A DNA stretch of 64,000 nt from an uncultured Coriobacteriaceae bacterium (GTDB lineage Bacteria > Actinomycetota > Coriobacteriia > Coriobacteriales > Coriobacteriaceae): NCBI GenBank assembly GCA_949298635.1, contig CASFXG010000023.1, positions 20,225 through 84,224 of the forward strand, read 5' to 3'. Positions 16,335-24,310 of this stretch are shown one piece after another; positions within the stretch are counted from its first letter, which is position 1, and every line of letters starts with the position of its first letter. The translations under genes and the position numbers were made by a program. The notes under the pieces were generated by a model. The model saw nothing but the letters and a program-made list of their open reading frames with translations. It was not told where the DNA came from and searched no databases.

Positions 16335-19300
16335 ATGGCAACCACAGTCGAGGAGCTGATCTGCCGTCGATTCACGTCGGCGCTCGATGCACCCGAGAAC
16401 GCAGACAAGACGGTATACGACCTCTTCGAATGGTCGAAGCGCGACGTGCTCCTCACGGACTACAAGACGGGCAGGGTGCTCTGCGAGATGCACGATCTCG
16501 AGTTTCCCGTCCAGTATTCCCAAAATGCCGTGGATATCATCGCGTCGAAGTACTTCCGCCGCGCCGGCGTGCCCGAGACGGGCCACGAGGTGTCGATGCG
16601 CCAGGTCGCGCACCGCATGGTCGATTTCTGGGTCGCGGCGCTCATCGACGAGGGCATGATCGAAGAAGGTGAGCAGGCGCGAATCCTCTACGACGAACTC
16701 GTCTACCTCATCCTCGACCAGCGTTTCGCCCCCAACTCGCCGCAGTGGTTCAATACCGGCCTCAAGCGCAGCTACGGCATTTCGGGCGAGCCGCAGGAGA
16801 TGTATTACGTCGACCCGGAGAGCGGCGAGGTTGTCGAGTCAATCGATCAGTACACGCGCACCCAGGCGAGTGCCTGCTTCATCGTGAGCGTGCAGGACAA
16901 GCTGCTCGGCGACCACTCCATCTCCGACGAGTTCGTTACCGAGACGAAGCTCTTCAAGGGTGGGTCGGGCACAGGCTCGAACTTCAGCGCGCTGCGTGCC
17001 GAGGGCGAGAAGCTCTCGGGCGGCGGCGTGTCGAGCGGCGTCATGAGCTTCCTGCGCGGCCTCGACCGCAACGCGGACGCCATCAAGAGCGGCGGCACCA
17101 CGCGCCGCGCCGCGAAGATGGTCTGCCTTGATATCGACCATCCGGATATCGAGAAGTTCATCACGTGGAAGTCGCGCGAGGAGGACAAGGCGCTCGCGCT
17201 CATGAAGATGGGCTACGACGGCGACATCAACGGCGAGGCGTACTCGACGGTCTCCGGGCAGAATTCGAACAACTCCCTGCGCATCGATAACGAGTTCATG
17301 GCGAAGGTCATGGCGCTGCCCGAAGATCCGGATGCCTCCTACGAGCTCAAGGGGCGCGTCGACCACGATTTCAACCGCGAGGTTTCGGTCAAGCACATCT
17401 GGGACATCTTCAACGAAAGCGCCTGGCGTTGCGCCGACCCGGCACCGCAGTTCAGCGACACCTTCAACGAGTGGCATACGTGCCCCGGCGGCGAGGACGG
17501 CGTCGTGGGTGCCTACTACAACCGCCTGAACTCTACGAACCCCTGCGGCGAGTACGCGTTCCTGGACGATTCGAGCTGCAACCTCGCGTCCATCAATGTG
17601 TTCCGCTACTACGACGCGGCGACCGACCATTTCGACGTGGAGGGCTTCGAGCACACGGTCGATGTCGTGCAGCTCGCGCTCGAGGCGTCCATCGCATGGG
17701 GTCAGTTCCCCACGAAGGACATCGCGCGCAAGACCTATCGCTTCCGTGCGACGGGGTTGGGCATTTCGAATCTCGCAAGCCTGCTCATGGCGAAGGGCAT
17801 GCCGTACGACTCGTGTGAGGCGCGCGCGATGGCGTCTGCCATTGTGGGAACCCTCACCGGTCGCAGCTATGCGGTCTCCGCCATCATGGCGCGCAAGGTC
17901 GGTCCCTTCGACTGCTATGACATCAACAAGCGCCATATGGCGCGCGTGATCCGCAACCATGCGCGCGTTGCCGGCGCTCGCAACGATGCGTTCGAAGACC
18001 TCACCATTGAGCCGCCGGTAGTCGACTTCGACCTGCTCGAGCAGGCAGGCGAGGGCGAGCTCGCGAGCGCGCTCATCGAGAGCTGGACGTTCGCTGAAGA
18101 ACTCGGCGAGCGCTATGGGTACCGCAACGCGCAGGTGAGCGTCATGGCACCTACGGGCACCATCTCGTTCGCCATGGACTGCGGCGCCACCTCCATCGAG
18201 CCGTTCTTCAGCCATATGGCGTATAAGAAGCTCTCCGGCGGCGGGTTCATGACCATCGCGAACCCGGTGATCGGCGACGCCCTGCGCCATCTGGGCTATA
18301 CCGAGGACGAGGTTGCCGATATCCTCGCGTACGTGCAGGCTACCGATGAGAATGGCATGATCGTCGACGGCAAGATCGAGGGTGCCCCGCACCTCAAGCC
18401 CGAGCATCTGCCCATTTTCGATACCGCGAATGTCTGCGGGTCGGGCGAGCGCTACATCGCGCCGCGCGGGCACGTGCTCATGGTGGCCGCCCTCATGCCG
18501 CTCGTCTCCGGCGCCATCTCCAAGACCGTGAATCTGCCGCGCGAGGCGACCGTCCAGGATTTCAAGGATGTCATCACGCTCGCTTGGCAGACGGGCTGCA
18601 AGGGCATCACCCTCTACCGCGACGGCTCCAAGAACGCGCAGCCGCTCAACACCTCCCTTTCCGACGATGACGGTGAGAAGGAGCTGGCGGATCTTTCCTA
18701 CGCGGCGCTACTCGAGTACGCGCAGGGGGCGAAGACGCAGCTCGCGAGCGCCCAGCAGCCGGCGCGCCGCAAGCGCGTCATGGGCATTCGCAACGGACGC
18801 ACGCACCTCGCGCAGATCGACGGCGTGAAGATCTATACCACGGTGAACCGCAACGAAGAGGGAAAGATCTCTGAGCTCTTCGTGACGACCGATCGCGAGG
18901 GTACGACCATCATGGGTCTTCTGAACTCGCTTTCGAAGACCATCTCCGTCATGCTGCAGTACGGCATTCCGGCCGAGAGCATCTCCAAGATGCTGCGCGG
19001 GCAGATGTACGAGCCCTACGGCTTTGTGCAGAGCCACCCGAACATCAAGTACGTAACCTCGATCTCCGACCTCATCTCGAAGGTCATCGATATCGAGCTC
19101 GGCGACTACACGCGCGTTCAGGTGAAGCCCGAGGGCTGGGGGCAGATCGCCGGCGCCACGCCCGCGCCCGCCGTGCCGATGGCGGTCGAGCTCGACCTCG
19201 ATGAGGAGCCTGTTGCGAGTGAGGAGGAGCTCTCGCGGCTCGCTGCTCAGAAGGAGCAGGAACTCGAGGAGGAGACCGGCATCGCCAACAACGGCGACTA

Positions 19301-19463
19301 CTATACCGCCGCGTTCGTGAACGAGGCCGTGCACGACGCGGCGCTCCACGGCGAACGCCTCTACGACGGCAGCACCTGCCCCAACTGCGGCAGCTCGCGC
19401 ATGGTGCAGAACGGGACGTGCAAGGTGTGCATGGATTGTGGGACGACCACGGGATGCTCCTGA
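16335..19463 (+). CDS. nrdJ: Vitamin B12-dependent (class II) ribonucleoside-diphosphate reductase
   Basis: NrdJ reduces ribonucleotides to deoxyribonucleotides with an adenosylcobalamin-derived radical, independent of oxygen. The 1042-residue protein shows FKGGSGTGSNFS, the NPCGEYAFLDDSSCNL active-site stretch with Cys404 and Glu406, and APTGTISFAMDC. The C-terminal extension ends in a zinc ribbon, CPNCG then CKVCMDCG, as in the long NrdJ subtype. The start at 16335 is the ATG in MATTVEEL after GCGAGGA. The frame is open further upstream, but that part is the regulatory region with the NrdR-like boxes. It depends on cobalamin, as does the metH gene of this window. Confidence 0.96.
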   Translation: MATTVEELICRRFTSALDAPENADKTVYDLFEWSKRDVLLTDYKTGRVLCEMHDLEFPVQYSQNAVDIIASKYFRRAGVPETGHEVSMRQVAHRMVDFWVAALIDEGMIEEGEQARILYDELVYLILDQRFAPNSPQWFNTGLKRSYGISGEPQEMYYVDPESGEVVESIDQYTRTQASACFIVSVQDKLLGDHSISDEFVTETKLFKGGSGTGSNFSALRAEGEKLSGGGVSSGVMSFLRGLDRNADAIKSGGTTRRAAKMVCLDIDHPDIEKFITWKSREEDKALALMKMGYDGDINGEAYSTVSGQNSNNSLRIDNEFMAKVMALPEDPDASYELKGRVDHDFNREVSVKHIWDIFNESAWRCADPAPQFSDTFNEWHTCPGGEDGVVGAYYNRLNSTNPCGEYAFLDDSSCNLASINVFRYYDAATDHFDVEGFEHTVDVVQLALEASIAWGQFPTKDIARKTYRFRATGLGISNLASLLMAKGMPYDSCEARAMASAIVGTLTGRSYAVSAIMARKVGPFDCYDINKRHMARVIRNHARVAGARNDAFEDLTIEPPVVDFDLLEQAGEGELASALIESWTFAEELGERYGYRNAQVSVMAPTGTISFAMDCGATSIEPFFSHMAYKKLSGGGFMTIANPVIGDALRHLGYTEDEVADILAYVQATDENGMIVDGKIEGAPHLKPEHLPIFDTANVCGSGERYIAPRGHVLMVAALMPLVSGAISKTVNLPREATVQDFKDVITLAWQTGCKGITLYRDGSKNAQPLNTSLSDDDGEKELADLSYAALLEYAQGAKTQLASAQQPARRKRVMGIRNGRTHLAQIDGVKIYTTVNRNEEGKISELFVTTDREGTTIMGLLNSLSKTISVMLQYGIPAESISKMLRGQMYEPYGFVQSHPNIKYVTSISDLISKVIDIELGDYTRVQVKPEGWGQIAGATPAPAVPMAVELDLDEEPVASEEELSRLAAQKEQELEEETGIANNGDYYTAAFVNEAVHDAALHGERLYDGSTCPNCGSSRMVQNGTCKVCMDCGTTTGCS

Positions 19464-19514
19464 TGTAGGTCCACTCATCCCGGCGGCGCACCGTAGCACC
19501 CAACCTTGACGTTC

Positions 19515-19557
19515 AAGCGGGCGGGCATGGCCCTTAGGCCTATGCCCGCCCGCTTTC
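19515..19557 (+). terminator. Long hairpin after nrdJ
   Basis: AAGCGGGCGGGCAT pairs perfectly with ATGCCCGCCCGCTT around a loop that itself contains GGCC/GGCC. A short T-tract follows. It probably terminates nrdJ. Confidence 0.8.
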
Positions 19558-19700
19558 GCGTCAATCTTGGGCACTACGGCGCGCCGTACGCTGGTGGTCG
19601 GGGAAATGAATCTTCGAGCATGGCCCTAAGGCCTATGCCGTCCCTCTTTCATGGCAATCTGCGGCACCTGGAAAGGCCGTACCTTGGAGGTAGGGATTGG
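19525..19700. repeat. Imperfect tandem duplication of the nrdJ terminator region
   Basis: A unit of about 80 bp starting GCATGGCCCTTAGGCCTATGCC at 19525 recurs in diverged form from 19618, 93 bp later. The second copy keeps the inner hairpin (GCATGGCC with GGCCTATGC) but has lost the long outer arms. It fills most of the gap before the AEC transporter. Confidence 0.65.
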
Positions 19701-19760
19701 GTCGATGCCTGGCCTTGGCTGCTCCCGTGGCTCGAATGGCAGGGTGACACTTCGGGGTGC

Positions 19761-20681
19761 CTACAGCGCGCCGGAGCAGGTGATGATAATCAGCATCGCG
19801 GTAATGCCGATCGCGATGCTGATTGTTCCCGCGAGGCCGGAGAGGCCATGGTCTCCGCCGCACCAGAGCGTATAGAGGGGCGCGAGGGCAGACATGGGCG
19901 CCCAGATGACGGTGGCAATCACGCAGCGCGTGAGGGTGTCGAAGGGCAGGAGGAACCAGGCGGCGAGCGAGAGCACGAGGCAGGTGCCCACACGCAGCGC
20001 GAGCACTTCGAATAGGCGGTTGAGCTTGCGGGCGTTGACGTGCGTGCTCGTCATGAGTCCGAGCATGAAGAGCGACAGGAACGGGTTCGCGTTCGCGACG
20101 GGCTCCACGAATTCGATCACAACGCCCGGCATGCGAATGCCTGCGAGCGCGAGCGCGACGAGCAGGATATAGCAGTCAAACGGGATGGATGAGAACAGGC
20201 GCTTCAGCATCGTGCGCAGCCGGTGGGGATCGTCCTCGCCGCCAAGAAGCGCCTTGGTGAGGGCGAACGACCCGCCCGTCACGACGATGGAGTTGCCCGC
20301 ATCGATGAGACACGCGGTGACCACGCTCGATGCAGGAAAGATCGCCTGGATGAACGGGAGGGCGAAGCATCCGATGTTCATGCCGCCTGCGCCGAACAGG
20401 AAGAGCGGGCGATCCTGCTGTGACATATGGCTGGTCGTCAGCAGGGCTACCGCATAGGGAATCGCCGCGCAGGCGAATCCCACCACGACGATGACGAGCA
20501 TGGAAGGGAGCACCTCGGTCGATCCGAACGCGTGGATGATGGTCGCGGGCAGCGTGAGCTTGAATACGATGGTTGAGATGAGCTTATCCGCCCCCTTGCT
20601 GATGAGGTCGAGGCGGGATGCTGCGATGCCGAGCACGATGATCGTTGCGAAGGAGGTCACGCTCAAAAGCGCGGTTTCCAT
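19761..20681 (-). CDS. Auxin efflux carrier (AEC) family transporter
   Basis: This is an integral membrane permease of the AEC/BASS-like superfamily; bacterial members export or exchange malate, malonate and other small anions. The 306-residue protein has the family length and about ten hydrophobic segments, with the characteristic crossover sequences KLTLPATIIHAF near residue 43 and GGMNIGCFALPF near residue 98. TLPA and NxGxxxLP are family landmarks. The start is an ATG preceded by GGGAGG. It faces nrdJ convergently and diverges from the gene at 20878, and it appears monocistronic. The substrate cannot be deduced. Confidence 0.88.
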   Translation of the reverse strand: METALLSVTSFATIIVLGIAASRLDLISKGADKLISTIVFKLTLPATIIHAFGSTEVLPSMLVIVVVGFACAAIPYAVALLTTSHMSQQDRPLFLFGAGGMNIGCFALPFIQAIFPASSVVTACLIDAGNSIVVTGGSFALTKALLGGEDDPHRLRTMLKRLFSSIPFDCYILLVALALAGIRMPGVVIEFVEPVANANPFLSLFMLGLMTSTHVNARKLNRLFEVLALRVGTCLVLSLAAWFLLPFDTLTRCVIATVIWAPMSALAPLYTLWCGGDHGLSGLAGTISIAIGITAMLIIITCSGAL

Positions 20682-20877
20682 GATGCCTCCCGAGAAGGGG
20701 TCGGTAGTTTCCGGTGCAACAGGATAGCGCTTCTTACGCTTCGCTCGGCGATTATTAACGACCCGTTTTTATTCACGCGGATGCCGTGGTCTTTGCAGGC
20801 GGGTGATCGATGGGCGTTGCGGCGATGGTACGCTATGCACGACGTCATAGTCTTGTTTCCGCGCGTTGGAGGTTGAC

Positions 20878-21645
20878 ATGCCGCAGCATCTTCGCCCAAG
20901 CCATGCATCCCGAGAGGAATCCCCGCACGTCACCCGCGGTTCGCATGGTGTGCAGGCGCCCATCAACGCGGCGGGCGCCGCTCATGAGGCTGCTCGTGCC
21001 CGCGCGCGCGACCTCGAGCGCCTGCGCCGCGAGGCTTCGGGTGCCGCAGCGCCTCAGCGCACTCATATTTCGCGTGAAGGAAATAGTGCTCCAGCTGGTT
21101 CCGAGCGCATGCGGCGCATCATCGTCGCCGCATCGGTGTTCGTTGGCTGCGCACTCGCCGCGCTCGTCCTGTTCGTTGGCGGAAGGGCTGTGGTGGATGC
21201 CCTGCTTCACGATGATGCGGCAGACGATGCCGTGGCGGCTGTGGACGGCGCGTCGGAAGACGCATCCGCGCAGAGGCGCGTCGCACGTGTGGCAGACCAG
21301 GGAACCATCACGACCGGCGGCTACGTGTACTCCATTGAAGCGGTCGACGATGCCTACGCCTTTGCCTACCGCTACGATGAGCACGGCGCTGATCCATTCC
21401 CGTTGTTCGAGGTTTCGGGAACGCCGTTGGGATTCGCCTACTTTGATGGCGTGTTCTATATCGTATCCAACGAGGACGATGGCTTCGTGGTGCTGAGCTA
21501 TGTGTTCGGAGATGGCTCTCTGCCGGTCGAGTTCTATCGGGGCGAGGGAACCATGGTGGATCTCGATCTCGATGACGAGGGGCTTGTCCTCACGGATACC
21601 GAGGGCAGGACGTATACGCTGGAGCTGCCGTCTGTCGAGGGGTGA
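20878..21645 (+). CDS. Single-pass membrane protein of unknown function
   Basis: I recognise no family in this 255-residue protein. About 80 N-terminal residues are polar and rich in Arg, Ala and His, with a likely helical stretch (AAHEAARARARDLERLRREA). A hydrophobic segment at about 80-105 (RRIIVAASVFVGCALAALVLFVGG) follows. The C-terminal 130 residues are acidic and rich in beta-prone repeats such as YVYSIEAVDDAYAFAYRYDE, resembling a small beta-propeller-like or sensor domain that would be extracytoplasmic. The start is the ATG after GGAGGTTGAC. The next gene converges after 21 bp and is also membrane-anchored. Confidence 0.75.
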   Translation: MPQHLRPSHASREESPHVTRGSHGVQAPINAAGAAHEAARARARDLERLRREASGAAAPQRTHISREGNSAPAGSERMRRIIVAASVFVGCALAALVLFVGGRAVVDALLHDDAADDAVAAVDGASEDASAQRRVARVADQGTITTGGYVYSIEAVDDAYAFAYRYDEHGADPFPLFEVSGTPLGFAYFDGVFYIVSNEDDGFVVLSYVFGDGSLPVEFYRGEGTMVDLDLDDEGLVLTDTEGRTYTLELPSVEG

Positions 21646-21666
21646 GAATCTAGGGCAGCGTTTCGC

Positions 21667-22128
21667 TTACAGATAGGCAAGCAGCGAGAGGTATTGCTGG
21701 GCGCTCTCGGGGACGGCGAGGGTCAGATTCTGCCCGTACGCTTCGACCGTGATGTACGAGGGGTCGGCGTAGGTAGTGACGGTCGCCGAGGCTCCTCGAT
21801 AACTCGTGGAGAAGGTTCCGGATACGGAGGCGTCTTCGGGCAGGGTGGTCGCGCTCCAGGATTCGATGGCAAGCTCATCGATTGCGGTCTCGACCTGTTC
21901 ATTCGACAAACCGGTCGCTGCGGCGATGCTCCCTACGTTAGATCTGAGCGCCTCGTCGATGCTGCCCTTCACGCCCGAGGCATCGAGTGCCGCGTTCGCA
22001 ATGCCCGTCCCGATGGCATCCTCGAGCGGCGTGCCGTTGAGCGCGAGCGTCCATGCTACCGAAAAGATGCCGAGAAGCACCGCAATCCCGAACACAATCC
22101 CTGCAATAGCCCGCGTAAACGTCCTCAT
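21667..22128 (-). CDS. Small secreted or membrane-anchored protein of unknown function
   Basis: This 153-residue protein begins MRTFTRAIAGIVFGIAVLLGIFSVAW, a signal-anchor or signal peptide without an obvious cleavage motif or lipobox. The remainder is soluble: an Ala/Gly-rich helical part (about 35-90) and a Ser/Thr/Tyr-rich end that looks beta-stranded. No conserved motif was recognised. The start follows AAGGAG at a good distance. Immediately upstream is the palindrome cluster at 22143-22565, so its promoter must lie within or beyond that cluster. Confidence 0.75.
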   Translation of the reverse strand: MRTFTRAIAGIVFGIAVLLGIFSVAWTLALNGTPLEDAIGTGIANAALDASGVKGSIDEALRSNVGSIAAATGLSNEQVETAIDELAIESWSATTLPEDASVSGTFSTSYRGASATVTTYADPSYITVEAYGQNLTLAVPESAQQYLSLLAYL

Positions 22129-22142
22129 CGCAACTCCTTTTG

Positions 22143-22243
22143 GTCTCCGCGCTCCCGGATATATCCTCCGTGCTCAGACAGTCCTCGCTCGCTCCGCTCG
22201 CTGCGGAACTGCGCGCGGAGGATATATCCGGGAGCGCGGAGAC
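22143..22243. repeat. Bulged palindromic element, copy A
   Basis: Perfect 27-bp outer arms (22143-22169 and 22217-22243) enclose a core in a fixed order. TGCTCAGACAGTCCTCG (22171-22187) comes first, then a 13-nt inner segment (22188-22200), then CTGCGGAACTGCGC (22201-22214). The same 17-nt and 14-nt strands occur, inverted, in copies B and C. Confidence 0.85.
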
Positions 22244-22290
22244 GTGCACCGTGTTTGCAGTTCGTTCCGTTTCGGTTTCAACCTATACCA

Positions 22291-22475
22291 GGTTCTCGCC
22301 CCTGCAAGAACGTAGTGCTGGGTTTTGGGCTTTCCTCCCCACTTCGGGCAACCATCTTGCGGAACTCGTGGGAAGGAAAAGCCCTGGGAGAAACGGCTAC
22401 CGTATAGGCGCGTTGCCCGTTCCGGTAGGTGACAGGTGCAATCGTTATAGGTTCTCGCCCCTGCAAGAACGTAGT
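22291..22475. repeat. Direct repeats R1/R2 and an imperfect palindrome inside the cluster
   Basis: GGTTCTCGCCCCTGCAAGAA followed by CGTAGT is present identically at 22291-22316 and 22450-22475; within each, GTTCT can pair with AGAAC. Between them, GGGCTTTCCTCCCCAC (22327-22342) pairs with GTGGGAAGGAAAAGCCC (22368-22384) with a mismatch and a bulge. Its loop contains TGCGGAACT, resembling the 14-nt core strand of copies A to C. Confidence 0.8.
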
Positions 22476-22478
22476 ATA

Positions 22479-22565
22479 GGCTCGGCGGCATATCCTCCGC
22501 GCGCAGTTCCGCAGCGAGCGGAGCGAGCGAAGACTGTCTGAGCACGGAGGATATGCTGCCGAGCC
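22479..22565. repeat. Bulged palindromic element, copy B (inverted relative to A)
   Basis: Outer arms of 21 bp (22479-22499 and 22545-22565, one G-T pair) enclose three parts. GCGCAGTTCCGCAG (22501-22514) is followed by a 13-nt inner segment (22515-22527) and CGAAGACTGTCTGAGCA (22528-22544). The core is the reverse complement of copy A with one difference. The element ends ten bases before the stop codon of the UPF0210 gene. Confidence 0.85.
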
Positions 22566-22574
22566 CTTTCATAC

Positions 22575-23939
22575 CTAGTTCTTGAGCGAGTTTAGGGGGG
22601 CGGGGAACCGGCCGCCGCGATGTGCGAGCACCGTGCCGGCGTGCGCGTTCACGGGCATGATCGGCGCGCGACCGAAGAGGCCGCCATACTCCACGGCGTC
22701 ACCCACGTCTTTGCCGATTGCCGGGATGATGCGCACGGCCGTCGTCTTGTTGTTGATAACGCCGATAGCCATCTCATCGGCGATGATTCCGGCGATGGCC
22801 TCCACGGGCGTGTCGCCGGGGATGGCGATCATGTCGAGACCCACGGAGCACACACAGGTCATGGCCTCAAGCTTTTCGAGCGAGAGCGCGCCTGCCTCCA
22901 CGGCGGCGATCATGCCGGCATCCTCGGAGACGGGGATGAATGCGCCAGAGAGACCGCCCACGCTCGAAGTCGCCATGACGCCGCCCTTCTTGACGGCATC
23001 GTTCAGCAAGGCGAGGGCGCAGGTCGTGCCCGGACCGCCGCACGTTCCCACGCCGATGATCTCCAGGATGCGCGCAACCGAATCGCCCACGGCAGGGGTG
23101 GGGGCGAGCGAGAGGTCGACGATGCCCTTCTCCACGCCGAGGCGTCGTGCGGCCTCGCGGCTCATGAGCTCGCCAGCGCGCGTGATCTTGAACGCCGTCT
23201 GCTTGATCTTCTCGGCCACATCCATCATGCTTGCGGACTCGGGCAGTTCTTCGAGCGCCGCGGCCATGACGCCGGGGCCGGAGACGCCCACGTTGATGAC
23301 GGCGTCGGCCTCGCCGCTGCCGTGTACGGCGCCCGCCATGAACGGCGAGTCTTCGACCATGTTCGCGAACACCACGAACTTCGAGGCGCCCACGGAGTCC
23401 GCATCCGCGGTGAGCTCGGCGGCGTCGCGCATGACCTGCGCGGCCATGAGCACGGCGTCCATGTTGATGCCCGCGCGCAGGCTCGCCACGTTGAGGCTCG
23501 AGCACACGCGGCTCGTCTGCGCGAGCGCCTCGGGGATGCTCCTGATGAGGCGGGCGTCTGCGCCTCCGATACCCTTGTGCACGAGCGCGGAAAACCCGCC
23601 CAGGTAGTCGATGCCGAGGGTTTCAGCGGCGCGATCGAGCGCATGGGCGAGCGGCGTCAGGTCCTCATCGGGGCAGGCGGCGGCGATTTGCGCGACGGGC
23701 GTCACGGAGACGCGCTTGTTCACGATGGGGATGCCGTATTCGCGCTCGAGGCTCTGGGCGGTTTCTACGAGATGCTCTGCGGTCGTGGTCACGCGGTCGT
23801 AGACCTTCGTGCACATGCGTTCGAGGTTCTCGTCGGCGCATTCCATGAGCGAGATGCCCATGGTGATGGTGCGGATATCGAGATGCTGTTCGAAGACCAT
23901 GCCTCGGGTCTCGGCGATCTCTGCCGGGGTGATTGCCAT
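22575..23939 (-). CDS. UPF0210 / DUF711 family protein
   Basis: This belongs to the widespread UPF0210 (PFL-like, DUF711) family, whose biochemical role is not established. The 454-residue length is typical. Family landmarks include [17 protein letters not shown] near the N-terminus, [31 protein letters not shown] and a C-terminal [10 protein letters not shown]. Structures of relatives show an alpha/beta fold related to radical-type glycyl proteins, but no Gly-radical motif is visible. I start at the ATG of MAITPAEIA, preceded by GGAG; the longer reading upstream adds sequence with no family match. Family members are often paired with a small ACT-domain gene, which is not present here. Confidence 0.88.
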   Translation of the reverse strand: MAITPAEIAETRGMVFEQHLDIRTITMGISLMECADENLERMCTKVYDRVTTTAEHLVETAQSLEREYGIPIVNKRVSVTPVAQIAAACPDEDLTPLAHALDRAAETLGIDYLGGFSALVHKGIGGADARLIRSIPEALAQTSRVCSSLNVASLRAGINMDAVLMAAQVMRDAAELTADADSVGASKFVVFANMVEDSPFMAGAVHGSGEADAVINVGVSGPGVMAAALEELPESASMMDVAEKIKQTAFKITRAGELMSREAARRLGVEKGIVDLSLAPTPAVGDSVARILEIIGVGTCGGPGTTCALALLNDAVKKGGVMATSSVGGLSGAFIPVSEDAGMIAAVEAGALSLEKLEAMTCVCSVGLDMIAIPGDTPVEAIAGIIADEMAIGVINNKTTAVRIIPAIGKDVGDAVEYGGLFGRAPIMPVNAHAGTVLAHRGGRFPAPLNSLKN

Positions 23940-24310
23940 GGAAGCTCCAATCTTGCGACTCCAACCCTTCATTCTACCGGATGAGACCTCGGGGTCATGC
24001 CCACTTGGCTCACGTTCTGTTTTGCTAACCATCTTCAAACAATCATTGCGACTCGACAGCTTGGCATGTTGCTCGAATCCGAGCCTTGAATTCGGGCGCT
24101 TCACTGCCCTCGTCAGCGTTTCGGCCTTGCACAGCGCATCGCAAACCTAGGTGTAATCCCGCTCTTGGCAGACGTTAAGGTTCAATTCGAAATTCACCCT
24201 GGTTTCTCGCGCTAGGCAACCCCAAAAGCGAGATTAAACTTGGTTGTATCTCCGTTTTGAAGCGCAATGCTGGGTGAAATCCGTTTTCTAGATTTCCAGA
24301 AGATTGGAAC
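23940..24310. other. Non-coding interval between UPF0210 and metH
   Basis: This 371-bp stretch is AT-richer than its neighbours and holds no supported gene. From about 24190 to 24285 it has loose dyad symmetry (ATTCACCC with GGGTGAAAT, TCTCGC with GCGAGA), possibly a decayed palindrome or the metH terminator. Nothing else was recognised. Confidence 0.5.

Noticed and set aside
22143..22565. CRISPR-like array
   Set aside because: Repeats are inverted and nested with no regular direct repeats or unique spacers, and no cas genes are present.
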